64,000 nt of DNA from assembly GCA_030704615.1 (NCBI GenBank), contig CM060731.1, forward strand, positions 66,010,756 through 66,074,755, in the 5' to 3' direction. The notes under the pieces were generated by a model. The model was not told the DNA's origin. It did not search any database and was given only the letters and a program-made list of their open reading frames with translations. Source of the stretch: Takakia lepidozioides (lineage: Eukaryota > Streptophyta > Takakiopsida > Takakiales > Takakiaceae). The translations under genes and the position numbers were made by a program. Positions 34,901 through 47,122 of this stretch are shown in pieces. The first letter of the stretch is position 1. Each line of letters starts with the position of its first letter.

Positions 34901-35604
34901 TGCAAGATAACATTTAGAGAGAGGGTGCCGTGGAGGCTAAGGTTCTCCTGACCATTTGAATATTGAAATGGCCATTTGAACTTGAATTTGAATACTAGTA
35001 CCATTTTTATTATTTTTATTATTTTTTAAAAGCCGTATCCGAGTTCATATTTCCAAGTTATTGACATTCAGATACCCACAGTATCCCCATAGCAGTAAGC
35101 CTTCACGGCCCGGGGTGGTTATTTTTTCCACTTCTTCGTACCTTCATCCATCCTTTAATAAATTTCCAGGGCCTCTGTCCCCTGTTTGAAAACCACCTAT
35201 GCATACCAGATTCGTACTTGAAATTCAGGGGCTGCATTATTGGAAAACCTACCTGCCGTAAAAAAAAATAGCACTGCATACCAGGACCCTTTTGGTATTT
35301 CCAATCCAAGATACCAGACCAACACCTCACTTAACTGAGTGTTAAGTGAGTATGTCACCAACTTTAGGGGCTGTTATTCATGGAGGTGATTTGTTAGTGG
35401 CCAGAATGGATTACTCCTTATCTGATCCAACTAGTTTACAAGTGTATATTGAACATAAGAATTACAAAGGTGTTTTAACAAAGAGGAGAGTAGGTATTCA
35501 ACAAATATCACTCTTTTTGTCATTCCGAGTGTATATTTTTACAGAGTAAGAAAATCATAACATTTATGATGATATAACCAAAAAACAGGTACAATTTATC
35601 CAAG
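34901..35604. other. No recognisable gene
   Basis: Short frames only. I searched it for CXC and SET motifs without success. Confidence 0.4.
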
Positions 35605-36225
35605 GTCGACTGTAGTGAATCTTTCTTGGACTTTGGATAGATTAATCGGTACAAGGAGATAACAATACTTGCACACTTGGATTCAAGTTTTTCTCAAGGG
35701 TATTGTGGAAAAGACAACTCCAATTTAAAGCAAATAAGCTCATGTAAGACATTAATGTGACATTTCATCCATTGTCTTGCAGCACTTGTTTTGCTTTCCA
35801 CGATTATATAGTAGCTAGTGTAGGCTCTTAATTAGAATCTTGATTTCTCTTATCCAAATCATTCTCGGTGTGTGGTATAGGTGTAGAGCAATTCGTATTG
35901 TGATCTGTCTCATTCAACTTGTTTGTAATTTACTTTGTAGTTATAGTGAATATTTCTTGGACTATGGATAGATTGATTTGTACAAGGACATAACAATACT
36001 TGCGCACTTTCATTCAAGTTTCTTTCAAGGGTGTTGTGGCAAAGACAACCTCAATTCATAAATTGAGGTAGGACAATGTGACATTTCAGTCATTGTCTTG
36101 CAGCACTTGTCTTGCTTTCCACGAGAGAGAAATAGAGAGATATTACCTTCTATGTTGTTCAACTTGAACATGAAGAATGATATTTCTCGTTTAATTATGT
36201 GAAACAGAGCTCCAAGAATACATAT
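35605..36225. repeat. Dispersed repeat, two adjacent copies (third at 48143-48435)
   Basis: 35605-35815 and 35938-36225 share GGATAGATTAAT, AAGGAGATAACAATACTTGC, TTCAAGTTTCTTTCAAGGGT and CTTGTCTTGCTTTCCACGA. 48143-48435 is a third copy in the same orientation. Possibly LTR or MITE fragments; termini not resolved. Confidence 0.75.
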
Positions 36226-36301
36226 CATTTGTTTATTATCAATTCTCGTGGGCTAGATTGCAGTCTATGACAAAGGAGGACGAGATCAGGAGTTGAGATT
36301 C

Positions 36302-36679
36302 TCAGCAGGTTGCTACGCATACTAGTTCGTTGTTACAAATTGATATGTATATTGTGGATGTGATTGGTGGGGATTTTACTAGAGCAGATTTGTTGTACTG
36401 CTCCAACGTTGAGGATATATACATAATTTGCGTCATCAGGTCCAAGTCAGCGCATGGGTGAATTGGAACGGCCAGCAAAACATAAGGACCATCCGGAGCG
36501 AATCTTGCTCCGGAGAATCTCAAATTGAAGTTGAATAGGACTGGCGCCCTCTGAAATGTCCAACCATAAAGGTTGGTCACGTGAGGGCCTTGCATAACGA
36601 AGGCATGTACGAGCAAAATTTCAGTTGGAGGCATATGGGTATTCACCTGGCCTCCTCCGGAAACGTACATTTGGAACAA
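36302..36679 (-). other. 126-codon ORF of unknown function
   Basis: Open frame with no recognised motif, between two dispersed repeats. It may be part of the element represented by the 36769-36990 repeat. Confidence 0.25.
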
Positions 36680-36768
36680 TGCATCCTCATGTCATCGGAT
36701 GCGGCTACACAAACTTCACGTTTGAGTCTTTTCTAACATGCACATGATCAGTACATTGTCGTCTTAAA

Positions 36769-36990
36769 AAATCAGAAGGCTCACCTTGAGATTGATGAAG
36801 ATGGCGTGACTTGTGAAGGGAAGCCGACAGTTCAGCTTATAGGTATTATCATAGACCGAGTGATATATGGTTCATGCAGAGGCTCATGATGCCTCCTAAA
36901 AGGATGTCTGTGCAGAAGAATAGTAACACCATCCTTGTACAATATGAAGCCCCTTGATTCATTCTGAAGTACTCCAAAGAATATGGGATC
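36769..36990 (+). repeat. Dispersed repeat, inverted copy of 9591-9811
   Basis: See the copy at 9591. Here the frame reads AHLEIDEDGVTCEGKPTVQL and is then broken by a stop. Confidence 0.7.
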
Positions 36991-37189
36991 TGTGTTCAGT
37001 AGTTGCTTTTACAACACCTTTCTCTCTCAACATCACTCACCCACTCCGGGTCAAGTTGATTTACTTGAGAATCGGTTCCTCTCTATCTATGCTCTCATCA
37101 CCTTGTGCACTCTCTATGGTGTGTTGGCGGGGATAGCTGGCGATTGGTAGAGTTGTCTACCCAATGCACACCCTACCGCAATTTGCTTG

Positions 37190-37613
37190 GGTCCCGTGTC
37201 GTGCGCATACATATCGCTACACAACTACATCGTTGTCCAAAACCACACAACACATATGCACACCACACACTAGTATCCCACTAGTCCACCACTAGTCCAG
37301 CCACTAGTCCAAACACTAGGCTACAACTAGTCAGTCACTAGGCTGCCACTATGCTGCCCACTATGACAGTCACTAATCCACACAATAGCCACAAGATGTG
37401 ATAGTGACCATAGCCTCATTAAATCCTCCACCACTGTCCCTACTACACTCAAACTCGATAGATCAAGAGGCCGGGTGCAAGAGTTGCCCCATCGTAGTCG
37501 CCGTCTTGCAACCTGTGAAAACTTGAGCCTGGGATCTCGTGTATTGATTCCTATGAGCTTGGCCTCCATGTCTTGTTAGCTGCCTCTAGTCATGTCCACT
37601 GCCATTATCCCAA
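37190..37613 (-). other. 3' tail of copy A with CCACTAGTCC repeats
   Basis: 37268-37380 carries several CACTAGTCC(A/G) units. 37190-37263 (GTCGTGCGCAT, then CATCGTTGTCCAA) matches the 60-bp repeat that brackets the 3' LTR of copy B. Confidence 0.55.
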
Positions 37614-37748
37614 GCAGTGTGGACATAACCAATCTCCATCAGGAACCCTCTCAAGAGGTGGTGTCAAGCATCCCATATGCCAACCTCTTGAGCATCGATC
37701 ACACACCAGCATGGTGGCTGCCTCTTTGGCAGACCCACAGAGCATGCA
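37614..37748 (-). pseudogene. Copy A PHD finger, C-terminal to integrase
   Basis: Cys/His spacing is CX2C-X11-CX2C-X4-HX2C-X14-CX2C, a standard C4HC3 PHD finger. Readable parts are CMLCG, MLVCDRCSRGWHMGC and PPLERVPDGDWLCPHC. All eight metal ligands are present. PHD fingers read histone H3 tails. The PPL..VP.G.W.C pattern is closest to CHD4/AIRE-type fingers, several of which bind unmodified H3K4, so I infer a chromatin-tethering role for integration, like the chromodomain of chromoviruses. A frame shift separates it from the integrase tail in this copy, but in copy B the two are in one frame. Confidence 0.85.
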
Positions 37749-37864
37749 CCTCAAAACTGCAGGTACCACTGCCCAAGTTGGGTCAACTCTGCCATCAACA
37801 TGGGAAGGTGACATGGCGCACAATTACGCACATGGTCCTTCCAAGTCATGCCATCCCGACCCTC

Positions 37865-39170
37865 CTAGATCAGGACTCCTGAGGGCAACATCTCTCGAAC
37901 CCTCAGAATAACACGCCCTGCAGTGACATCCAGGGTTGTAGGAGCAGTCTGCTGCAAATAAACATAGTCACCAGGGCTAAACCTCCGAACCCCAGGACGA
38001 TATCCTCCACCACGTATAGTGGCATACCTCAACGTATCACGGTGTTGTGCAATGGCAAGGTTCTCAAAAGCCATGGGCATGACTTTCTTGAACAACTCTG
38101 CACGCTGACCACATACACGTACCCACACGTCTGGATCGTCAAGGTTAAGGACTTGAGCAGTGTCCCTACGAATGGCTGCACGCAAATCCGGCTCTCGGCC
38201 TGGTGAGAAGGAGGCAAGTGATGCTTGCTTGCTGAACCTGTAGCCCATGGCTAACCAAGGTACCTGAAGATCCCAATCTCCTAGGTATCCCTTCTGCAAG
38301 CCGTACTTGTGCAAACCCCTCTTCACCGTCTGAACAACTCTCTCTGCCAAGCCATCGGCCTCAGGATGATCCCGAGAAGTGGTGCGATAGTCTATCAAGG
38401 CTTTATCACACAAAGCCTGAAACTCCCCCCAAGAACTTTCTCCCTTGGTCCGTGAGTACCTCAGCTGGAGCACCGAATCGGCTAAGCACACGATCCAAGA
38501 ATGCATACACAGCCCCCTCACTAGCCTTGTCAGGAAATGGAACCAACTCAATCCACTTGGAGAAGTGCTCCACCATCACCAACACATATCTGTGGTGGCG
38601 CATAGTTAGTGACAACGGTCATGCGAAGTCAAGACTCCACCTGTAGCCCAATCCCATGATTGGTAAATGATGCAACTGTGGTGTAGGGGCGTTGAATGAA
38701 GCACGCACCCTGTTATACACCATGCACCTAGCCACGAACTGTTGCACCTTTGTATACATACCACACCACCAATACTGCCCCTGCAGTAAACTGTGAGTGC
38801 GTCGCACTCCAAAATGCCCCAACTCCTCATGGACATGCCGCACTAACTGTGCACGCTGTGTGGGGTGGGGAAAAATCCTCACCCGACCATCATCCCATAC
38901 TCGGAGCAGGTGTATCCCCTCCCACTTGAACCTCTTGGCTCGTTGCAGGATCCGATCTCTTTCCCTGGCAGTCACAGTGGCTGCCGTGTCTCCCGTGTGG
39001 AGGTAGTCCAACACAGCTGAATCCTCATGTATATCTCTGACACCACCTGGCTCATCATTAGCCTCAGGGTCCTCAGACACTCCGTCTATAGTCATCCCTG
39101 TTGTAGGTCCAACCTGACCTCCCGATGCTAAGATACACAAAAATGCAGATGCGTGCCATCCCGACACCAT
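37865..39170 (-). pseudogene. Copy A integrase
   Basis: Zinc domain with GHFGVRRTHSLLQGQYWW and CMVYNRV (the last zinc Cys is Tyr here and Cys in copy B). Catalytic D,D,E appear in RWSLDFA, EVLTDQG and DHPEADGLAE. The C-terminal part (GDYVYLQQTAPTTLDVTAGR) is the GPY/F-like domain that precedes the PHD finger. Stops and frame shifts lie after SLDFA and near 38400 and 37865. Confidence 0.9.
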
Positions 39171-39207
39171 CTCCTCGTCCGTCTCACCATGCCACCGAGC
39201 TCCAGTG

Positions 39208-39623
39208 TCATCCTGCTAGCTCGTGCAGATGGTGTCGGCGACTCACCATCGATGCATTTTTGTGACCAAACCCGGGATGGTCAACCTGAAAATAAACAGG
39301 GATGACTATAGACGCAGTGTCTGGGACCCTGAGGCTAATGATGAAGCCCATCAACCACTTGAGTGGCTGGTGATCCGTGACAAGGTGAAGAGATTGTCGT
39401 ATAGATAGCACCTGAAGTGTGCCACGGCCCACACTGCAGCTAAGCACTCTCCCTCATATGAGCTGTACTTAGCCTCTGCAGCGTTGTTCGAGTGGCTAGC
39501 ATAAGCCACTACGAACTCTCTTCCCTCATCATCCACCTGTGTGAGCACCGCTCCAAGCCCCAGCATGCTCCAATCCGTATGCAGCTGAAAGGGACACCCC
39601 CTAATAGGTCGTCTCAGGATGGG
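39208..39623 (-). pseudogene. Copy A RNase H
   Basis: Catalytic carboxylates appear in LHTDWSMLGLGAVL, SSYEGECLAAVWAV and VTDHQPL, the last in a shifted frame. Domain type and position are as in Ty3/gypsy pol. Confidence 0.85.
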
Positions 39624-40583
39624 CGCCGAGGTCAACCTCGCCTTGAGCTCTTGAAAAGCTCGTTCCTGCTCATCTTCCAACTGCCACTCCTGGTCCACCT
39701 TGGTCAGCTTGGTTATAGCCTTTGCAATGGCACTAAATCCCTTGACAAACCGTCTATAATAGTTTGCCAACCCCATGAAAGCTCAAACTCGGCTCACATC
39801 CGTGGGGCGTGGAATTTGTGCACTGGCCTCTACTTTAGTCTGTTGTACCCCCAATCCTCCAGGATATATCATGTGACCCAGATACTCAATCTGGTTGTGG
39901 AAAAACTTGCATTTCCCCAGATGCAACTTCAATCCGTGCGCTCTCAAGCGCTCCAATACCACCTGAAGGTATCTCTCATGCTCCTCCACTGTAGCACTAA
40001 AGATGATGATGTCAACTATGTAGCACCGAGCAAAGTCCACCCCTGCTAGAATCCTATCCATGACTCTCTGAAACTCTGCAGGAGCGTTGTTAAGCCCAAA
40101 TGGTAAGAACCGCCACTGATATAGGCAATCCTTGCCGTGCTCATTGATCCCCCAGAATGCCGTCTTCTGCTTGTCCGCCTCTTTGATCGGCAACTAGTGA
40201 TATCCGGATCGTAAATCCAAAGTGCTAAAGACCTTAGCATGCCCAATGGCATCAAAGATCTCCTCCGGTGTTGGCATGGCATACTTATCGGACTTGGTTT
40301 GACGATTTACAGGCCGGTAATCACCGCACATACGTCTCTCCGTCCAATAGCCATAGACATCCTTCTTGGCTGGCATCACTGTGGCTCAAGCATACTCTCC
40401 ACCAAAGAGCTCCACCAAACCAGCCTCCCAGAGATCTTGAGTCCTCATCTGAATCAAAGACCACTCCATGTCACTGTATCTATAGGGTCTCCGAAAGATT
40501 GGCGTGTCAGTGGCCAACTCAATACAAATCTCTTGACCCTTCAGTGCTCCCAAGTCCTTCAAGTTGAAGGCAAAACAATTCAT
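39624..40583 (-). pseudogene. Copy A reverse transcriptase
   Basis: Fingers and palm are visible as DTPIFRRPYRYSDME, MCGDYRPVNRQT, FSTLDLRSGYH and WRFLPFGLNNAPAEFQ. The active site reads CYIVDIIIFS, so one catalytic Asp of YIDD is Val and the enzyme cannot work. Stops follow EYA and SGYH. Confidence 0.9.
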
Positions 40584-40997
40584 GTAAGCCCTCAGGAACC
40601 ACCGTATACGTCGTCTCTCTCCTCCGGTGACAATGGGTCCAATGTCAGGCTCCCAATTGTCCTCCGTAACTGCAACCTTAAGTCCAGTGGGCTTAGAGGT
40701 AGAGGACGCGTCCAGTGGTTGCTATGTTGCAACCTCTTGAGCAGTACTCCCTGCCTGCTCAGTCAATGACAAAGCCTCATCCTGCCCCATCATCTCATCC
40801 TCGAGGACTTCCTCAACCCGAGAAAAATCCCCAACCTCATCCATCACCGCCGCTTTGGCTGCCAACTCCCTCTGAACCTCGAGCACCTCCCACGTGTGCC
40901 ATGGATGCCTACACCCCGTGGTCCTTACATGCTTGCCCCCACTCACTGCCTGTACCGTCTCGGTAGGCAGAGAGACCATCGAGGGAAGTGTACTCCG
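40584..40997 (-). pseudogene. Copy A linker between methyltransferase and RT
   Basis: Acidic, poorly conserved frame (residues such as AVMDEVGDFSRVEEVLEDEM) that joins the methyltransferase to the RT. No domain recognised. In copy B a CACTA element sits in the corresponding place. Confidence 0.6.
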
Positions 40998-41975
40998 CAC
41001 TCTGCGTTGCTCAGCCATAGCCAAGCTGATAATCCAGGTCAAGCAATTGAGATCCATTGCTTGCCCCAACACCTGACGACGTGATGCCTCAGAAAGAGAC
41101 GGCACCGCCGTGGTACCAATGGTAAAACCCATTGCCCGCTCACGCTCGTCAGTATTAGGCTCCACTAACTGCTGCAACTGAGCATCCCACAAGAGGCCAG
41201 GTCCACTATTCCGGAAAGCATGCGATCCTGGGAAGCTGAGCAGTGTAGGTAATGCTACTTATGGTTGACCCACCTTGTTGACCACTGCCAAAGGCGAACG
41301 GTCATCGTGTCTCACACGCTGAGACTGCCTCCCTGTGTCCAAAATGCTATCCACTATGAGGTGTGCTGGCCGCTGCACCCCATCAAATGCACGCTTGAGC
41401 AGTGCGGGTGGCATCAAGTTAGTCCACCATAGCCGTGGACGATGAGCCCGTGACCCCACTGTAGCTGCATCTAGCAACACTGCTGACCCAAGCCACAACC
41501 GGACTTGATACATACTGGCCATCACCCTGGCCCGAGAATCGCCCATCAGTGGCACATTCTCCAAGATGTATGCTGGAGATACAGCTTGATGAAGCTGCAA
41601 GTGGCGCAAAACCCGCACCATCTTCCAAAACAGACCCGACCTTGATTCTCGCAATCCATTGCCATGCCCGGCTGATGAATGTCCTTGGCAGGGCCAACCT
41701 GCCACTACTAGATCAATGGAGCCAACCCGCTTGCGCCCCCAGCAACGAAATGTCTGCTGGCAAGGCCTGGTGATATCCACAAACTGCAGACACTGGCAAC
41801 AACTCAGGGTACTGCTGCACCAACTGAGCAACATGGCGAAGTGAAACGTGTCGTGCAGTCTCATCCCTCTCCGCATATAGATAATGTCGAACTCGTACAC
41901 CTGCCTGTAACACAGCAGCCAATCCGGTGCTGATCCCGCCAAACAAGTCCAGAAGACAAATGCCTTCATCCGGAT
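40998..41975 (-). pseudogene. Copy A C5-cytosine DNA methyltransferase domain
   Basis: Motifs appear in canonical order: I, ICLLDLFGGISTGLAAVLQA (about 41955), with AERDETARHV as motif II; IV, DLVVAGWPCQGHSSAG with the catalytic Cys of PCQ at about 41691; VI, AYILENVPLMGDSR (ENV about 41557); VIII, VGSRAHRPRLWWTN; IX-X, ERERAMGF and SRRQVLGQAMDLNCLTW (about 41081-41030). The arrangement is most like DNMT3/DRM-type enzymes. All catalytic residues are present, but a frame shift near 41740 and a stop at 41256-41258 split the frame. It lies between protease and RT. Such enzymes transfer methyl from AdoMet to C5 of cytosine, so the element could have methylated its own cDNA or host DNA. Confidence 0.88.
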
Positions 41976-42306
41976 ACTGCCACACAATAGGTGTGGTGTC
42001 CAATAGAGACCACTGAGGTGGTCCTGGTGCAATCCCCGCAATCTCCTCCTCTCCTGATGATATAAAAGTCTCTACCCAGGCTTGTTGCACCTGTTGATCA
42101 GCAACCTGCTGCAAATCCTTGCTCGTGCCCCACAATGGAGTCTGAGCAATCATGGCAGGCAACTCCGCCATACCATGCATGTCATCCTGCGCTCCCGGAG
42201 GTGACACATCCTCTGAATGAGCGTTGCCCTCAAGCAACTCTCCAGGCCAACTCACTGCAGCTGTGAATGCTGCTAGTGTCGGCATCTTGCCTCGCTGGGC
42301 AACCGC

Positions 42307-42906
42307 AACTCCTCCTATGAATGTCACAGGGAACTGCACACGCCGGTCCTCCCTTGATTGCCATCCAGGCCTATATGAAGCTGACTCCTCCCAAAAATCC
42401 AGGGTGAAGCCCATGGGGTACAACACTGCCCCACCAACCAGGACATCGTACGAGACCGCATCTGTCACAATGGCCTTGGCTCGCATCACTGAGCCATCTG
42501 TAGGGTGATCCGGCCGTAGTCTGATAGCCAACTCACACCGTGTCATGCCCCGAGCCTGCTCCGATCCTCCCAGAGATGTCTGTATCTGGAAAGGACAAGG
42601 CTCCATATCCGCCTCTGTGAGGCCCAAGCCTGCAATAGCAGCTCTGCCCAACATCAATGGTTGAGCTCCCGAGTCCAACAAGTCCCACAGTGGCCGGTAC
42701 CTCTTGTCTGCCGGTCCACTCAAACAGAAAATGGCATCCTGGTTGTCTAACATGACAACTCCAGGTATCACCATGGCGCGCTCAATGGCTGGCCTAACTG
42801 GCAACTCCATCAACCTGACAGCTGCAGCTTGCCATGGCGTCGCCGTGGCAGTCTTGACCCTCAAATCCGAGGATCCCTCCGGCACTACACCTCCCACTAT
42901 CTCCAC
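42307..42906 (-). pseudogene. Copy A aspartic protease
   Basis: Active-site DSG lies in LLDSGAQPLMLGRAAIAGLG (about 42675). The flap/second-loop region reads DVLVGGAVLYPMGFTLDFW. It is in one 397-codon frame with the first part of the methyltransferase, which shows that PR and the methyltransferase were translated together. A linker of about 110 residues (42306-41976) without known domains separates them. Confidence 0.8.
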
Positions 42907-43369
42907 AGAAGATTAAGTAACCTCCCTACTCTCACAAAATGTAGCTGCCAGCCTGAACACCTCAGCTGGTCTTACCCCCGACGTCGCAATCATGGTAGCC
43001 GAGAACAATGGAGCCTGACACACAGATGTGGCCGCTCCCAGCAGCACACTAGCTGCCGTAGCCTTGGCAACACTAGGTAGTGGTGCTACCCGTGTAGCTC
43101 TCCCCAATGGCATAGTAACCTCCGCCTCGGTAACAGTTGGGAAAGAACTAGGTGCCATGGATGGCGTCGACACTATCTCCGCCAATGTGAATAACTGAGG
43201 GAGCCTAGCCTGACGGCTTGCCTCCCCACGCTGTAGATCCAACTCCGCCTCTGCACCTCGTGGCTCAGGAACTCGTGCTGCTCCTCAAGTCACGGCTGCA
43301 GCAGACTCCACCTGCACTACTGGTAGTGCTGCTCCGCACATGAATCCCATGTCTCCCATATCTCCTCCC
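42907..43369 (-). pseudogene. Copy A gag/protease linker, nucleocapsid deleted
   Basis: Frames such as AEIVSTPSMAPSSF and LLGAATSVCQAPLFSA match copy B downstream of its zinc knuckles. The knuckles themselves (56680-56990 in copy B) are missing here, which fits an internal deletion near 43370. Confidence 0.6.
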
Positions 43370-44335
43370 TCAAGAGCAGGGAAGTGGTGTCTCCTTAGCA
43401 AATCCCACCATGACCATGTTGAGCTCTATCCGCTCTGCTAGCAAAAACACATTTGCTAAGGTGGGTTGGGCCGCTTGTAGGAGAGTTGCATCCCACACCC
43501 TTCTCCTCAGCTCCTTGTCCAATATCCCATACCAAAATTGGACTGCTTGAGCTTCCGTAATCCCTTGGGTTACATTTATCAAGCGCCTCATGCGAGTGAA
43601 AGCCTCTCTCAAGCTCTCAGTCGGCTTCCGTTGGAACTCTTGCAAGCTCCGCAACTTCTCTGTCCTCATCCCTTGGTAGTTCCTTCTTAACTCTTCGAAG
43701 AACTCCACAACAGGGTTGAAGGCAGGCACCGCCACTGGTGCTAGTGCAGCAGTAGCTTGGGTGGACGTCGTAGCTACGGTATCACCAGTCCTATTAGTCC
43801 CACTGCTGCTTGCTGAAGCTGCCGGTGCAGCGGCAGGTGTAGCCACTGCCCTCGTGGCTCTAGTGCCCCTAGTGATGGAGACATAGTCGGGTGACCAGTA
43901 CATCCTCCACTCCTCGATCTCAACCTCATGCCCCCGCCTGAACTCATGGTAATCATCCATAGGCGGCCCCTCAAGGTGCTGAAACAGCCCCTTCCATGCC
44001 ATGAAAGACGTAAATAGTTGTGGATTGCATATTTGCTGCAAATCACACCAACTATCAAACTCTTGGATAAAATCATCCAACTCGATGGTGACCACTGCCC
44101 CAGAGTACCTTCGTGGCCGCTTGGTAGCTCCATAGATCTCCTCCATTGTGTCCCATAACAATGACAAGGAAATAACTTGCACCGCCGGTGTGAGTCCTCC
44201 TGATTCACAATCCGAATCCGAACCTTCCGTAGAAGACACGAGAGGTGAAGGTGGCCTAAACCGCACACCTCGTCTCGTGTACCCACTAGTATCGCTAGTG
44301 CTCAAACCGGCACTGTCCCCAGCAACTAGTGGCAC
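43370..44335 (-). pseudogene. Copy A gag (capsid)
   Basis: The retrotransposon gag core is visible as VVEFFEELRRNYQ, LRSLQEFQRKPTESLREAF, INVTQGITEAQAVQFWY and LDKELRRRV. The N-terminal part (DDFIQEFDSWCDLQQ) is shared with copy B. The frame opens upstream of 44335 at a stop with no clear ATG, so the start is uncertain. It ends without a nucleocapsid. Confidence 0.8.
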
Positions 44336-44399
44336 CTTCGTGTTGACAAACTGTCACTCAACCGGTCATGAACATGTCCCTAACCCCCTCTCCACAAGG

Positions 44400-47104
44400 T
44401 AACTGGGTAGAGAACCTGTTGCGGCTTATGGTTTGGAATACTAGGTTCTTAACATAGCCTACACCTGCACCTGCATCCACCGCAAGCACTCATATGGTTG
44501 GCTGGTCATCACCTCCAACCTCACCACAGGAGAAACAATGATGACTGACTGGTCATCACCCCAGCCTCACCAGCGACAGCATGCTCTAGGACTGGCCGGT
44601 GATAAAATCCGGACCAATCACCTATAAAAACAAGCGCCCACACAAAACTAACATGGCGCACGGTCAAGCATGCAGGTATGGAGGGGATCCAAACACAAGA
44701 AATCAGAACGACAACTCCCCCATACCAAAAACAACTCCACGGTGTTGCTCCTGCAAGGATACCCCAGCCCAAACCCGAACTGACTCTTGCCTCCACCTAC
44801 GGAAAGGTCTTGGCCTAGTGAGAGGGTGGAAAACTACGAGGAAGAGAAGCTAAAGCAATGCCTAACCCCAGCATGCCCTCATCCCAACACTCTTTTTCTC
44901 ATCTCTTCCCTCACTTGCATGACCATGGAAATATCATGAAGATACTCCTCAAACCGCCCTCCACGAGCTTCAAAATGCGGCCTTCAAGACATGCCAGTCC
45001 TTAGGCAGTCCACCAGTGCTTCCACGAGTCAGCACAAGCCGTCCACAGATCAACACGGGCCACCACAGACCAGCACAGGCCCACACAGATCACTGGTCAC
45101 AGCCATCACAGCCCCACACAGGCCACAGCCTGTCACAGCCCTACACAGGTCACAAGGTCACAGCCCCACAGGCCACAGCCTGTCACAGCCCCCAAGGCCA
45201 CAGGTCGCAGCCTGTCACAACCCATCACAACCCCAAAGGCCACAGGCACAGCCTGTCACAGCCCTACACAGATCGCAGGGTCACAGCCCCAAAGGCCACA
45301 GCCTGTCATAGCCTGTCACAGCCCCTCACGGCCTCTCACAACCCTACACAAGTCACAGGGGTCACAGGGCACAGCCTGTCACAACCCCTCACAGCCCGTC
45401 ACAACCCCACAGGCCACATGGCACAGCCCCTCATAGCCCCACAGGCCACAAGGCACAACCCACCACAGCCTGTCACAGCCCGCCACAGCCCATCACAGCC
45501 CATCACAGCCCGTCATAGCCCCACAAGCCACAGGGCACAGCCTGTCACAGCCCCTCATAGCCCATCACAGCTTGTCACAGCCCCACAGGCCACTCATGAC
45601 AGTTTAGCCATTTCTCCAAGGGGTTTAGCCACGCCAAGCTAGGGTTTGTGTCTCTTGGACTCTAGGCTTCTTTGCACCGAGCTATGGTGGCTGTGAAAAA
45701 ATCAGCAAGGTATTCTTGCTCTTTCGGCTCCCACACACCACCAATAGTAGCCCTAAGCCATGAGGAAGATGGTTGCCACAAACCAAGCCTTCTTTCTCAC
45801 TTAGACTCCCCAAACACGCCACTAAACTCAATGGCAAACAACCAAGCCTTGCTGGTTTCCAACCCTTGTGAGCACTCATTCAAGCGTTTTCCTTGGCCAT
45901 AGCATCTGTCTTAGAGCCTATTCTAGCCCCCTACACATGCCACTTCAAGAGCCATGCTCTATCTAGGCTTGAGGTTGAAACCCCACCTCACATATGCCCT
46001 ACAAGTGCTTTTCTTTCACCCAAGTGGGAACCAGCCCTAGCCCTTCCATTCTAGCTCTCTAAAGCTTGAAAACAAAAGCCCAATGGACTGAAGGCATGCT
46101 CCACACATGCCCCACTCCCACCATAAGAGAATCAGTCCCTTTGCTTTCTTTCTTGCACCCACCAACCTGAAAATACACGCTTCAGCGGGCTGGAAGCATG
46201 CTCCACACATGCCCTACAGGGAAACCAGCCCCTTCTTTCCTTTCTTGCACTCCCAAACCTGAAAGTACAAGCCTTCAACAGGCTGAAAGCATGCTCCACA
46301 CATGCATTGCTCTCACATAAGGGAAGTCAGCCCTTCCCTCTTCCTTGCTTGCCCTCCAAGCTTGAAGATGGAAGCTTCAATGAGCTGAATACATGCTCCA
46401 CACATGCAACCTCTTCACACAAGAGGTATCAACCCCCTATCTTGGCTCCTTAGCTCCTTGATGCTCTCTAAGACAAGACTAAGCACTCCACAGCTCTTGC
46501 CAAGCTCCTGAAACCCTAAGACTTACATTTCCATCCACAAGACACTCCTCTTGTGGTGTAAGAGCTCTTCTTCCAAGCTCTGAAACCCTAGGTGCACATT
46601 CCATGGCCTTGCCGCACCTCTTAGCTCCTATTCCGGCCCTGCTCTTGCCATGATAAGAGCCCTCTCAATGCTGAAGCTCGAGATTGAAACCCAATCTCAA
46701 CATACTCCACAAAGTGCACTGATTTGCCCCAAGCCAAATCAGCCCTTTCGCTTGGTCTTGCAATCCTTCACACAATGAAAGCTCGCATTCCCAAGGCTAG
46801 TCCTCAGCTTTGCCACCAAAGCCACTCTAACCTGCTCTTGACTGGTCCTCTTCCCAATCGTGCTTGTTCATGCATGTACACAATCTGAAACCATCAAGGT
46901 GCTCTGGAATTACCTGCAGCATGGTGCTTTCATCTCTGAAGTTGAAGATCAAATGCCAAGGTCTACTACCTCGTAACCCACATCGCCTCCGCTTCTAACA
47001 ACCAAGAGCTCCACGGTGCTCCTTGCATAACAACCTGGTTTCTCTCATTCTCAAGCAAAAACCACAAGTGCTACAACTAACTCGTATTTGGCACTTACAG
47101 ATAC
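44400..47104 (-). repeat. Copy A 5' leader with tandem arrays
   Basis: About 2.7 kb between LTR and gag. 45000-45600 is a minisatellite of CACAGCCTGTCACAGCCC words. 46094-46400 has four units of about 100 bp carrying GCATGCTCCACACATGC. The part next to gag (GGTAACTGGGTAGAGAACCT, then TTGCGGCTTATGGTTTGGAA) is nearly identical in copy B. The tandem arrays in copy B are unrelated. Frames in the arrays are not genes. Confidence 0.65.
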
Positions 47105-47122
47105 GAGCTCATCTTTCTCGAG
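47105..47122 (-). promoter_or_regulatory. Copy A putative self-primer binding site
   Basis: Just inside the 5' LTR. On the minus strand, starting with the last LTR base, it reads ACTCGAGAAAGATGAGC. This is exactly complementary over 17 bases to LTR sequence at 47287-47303. See the matching feature in copy B. Confidence 0.55.

Noticed and set aside
45016-45642. 208-codon ORF rich in Pro, His, Ser and Gln
   Set aside because: It is a translation of the CACAGCC minisatellite in the copy A leader, with no domain.
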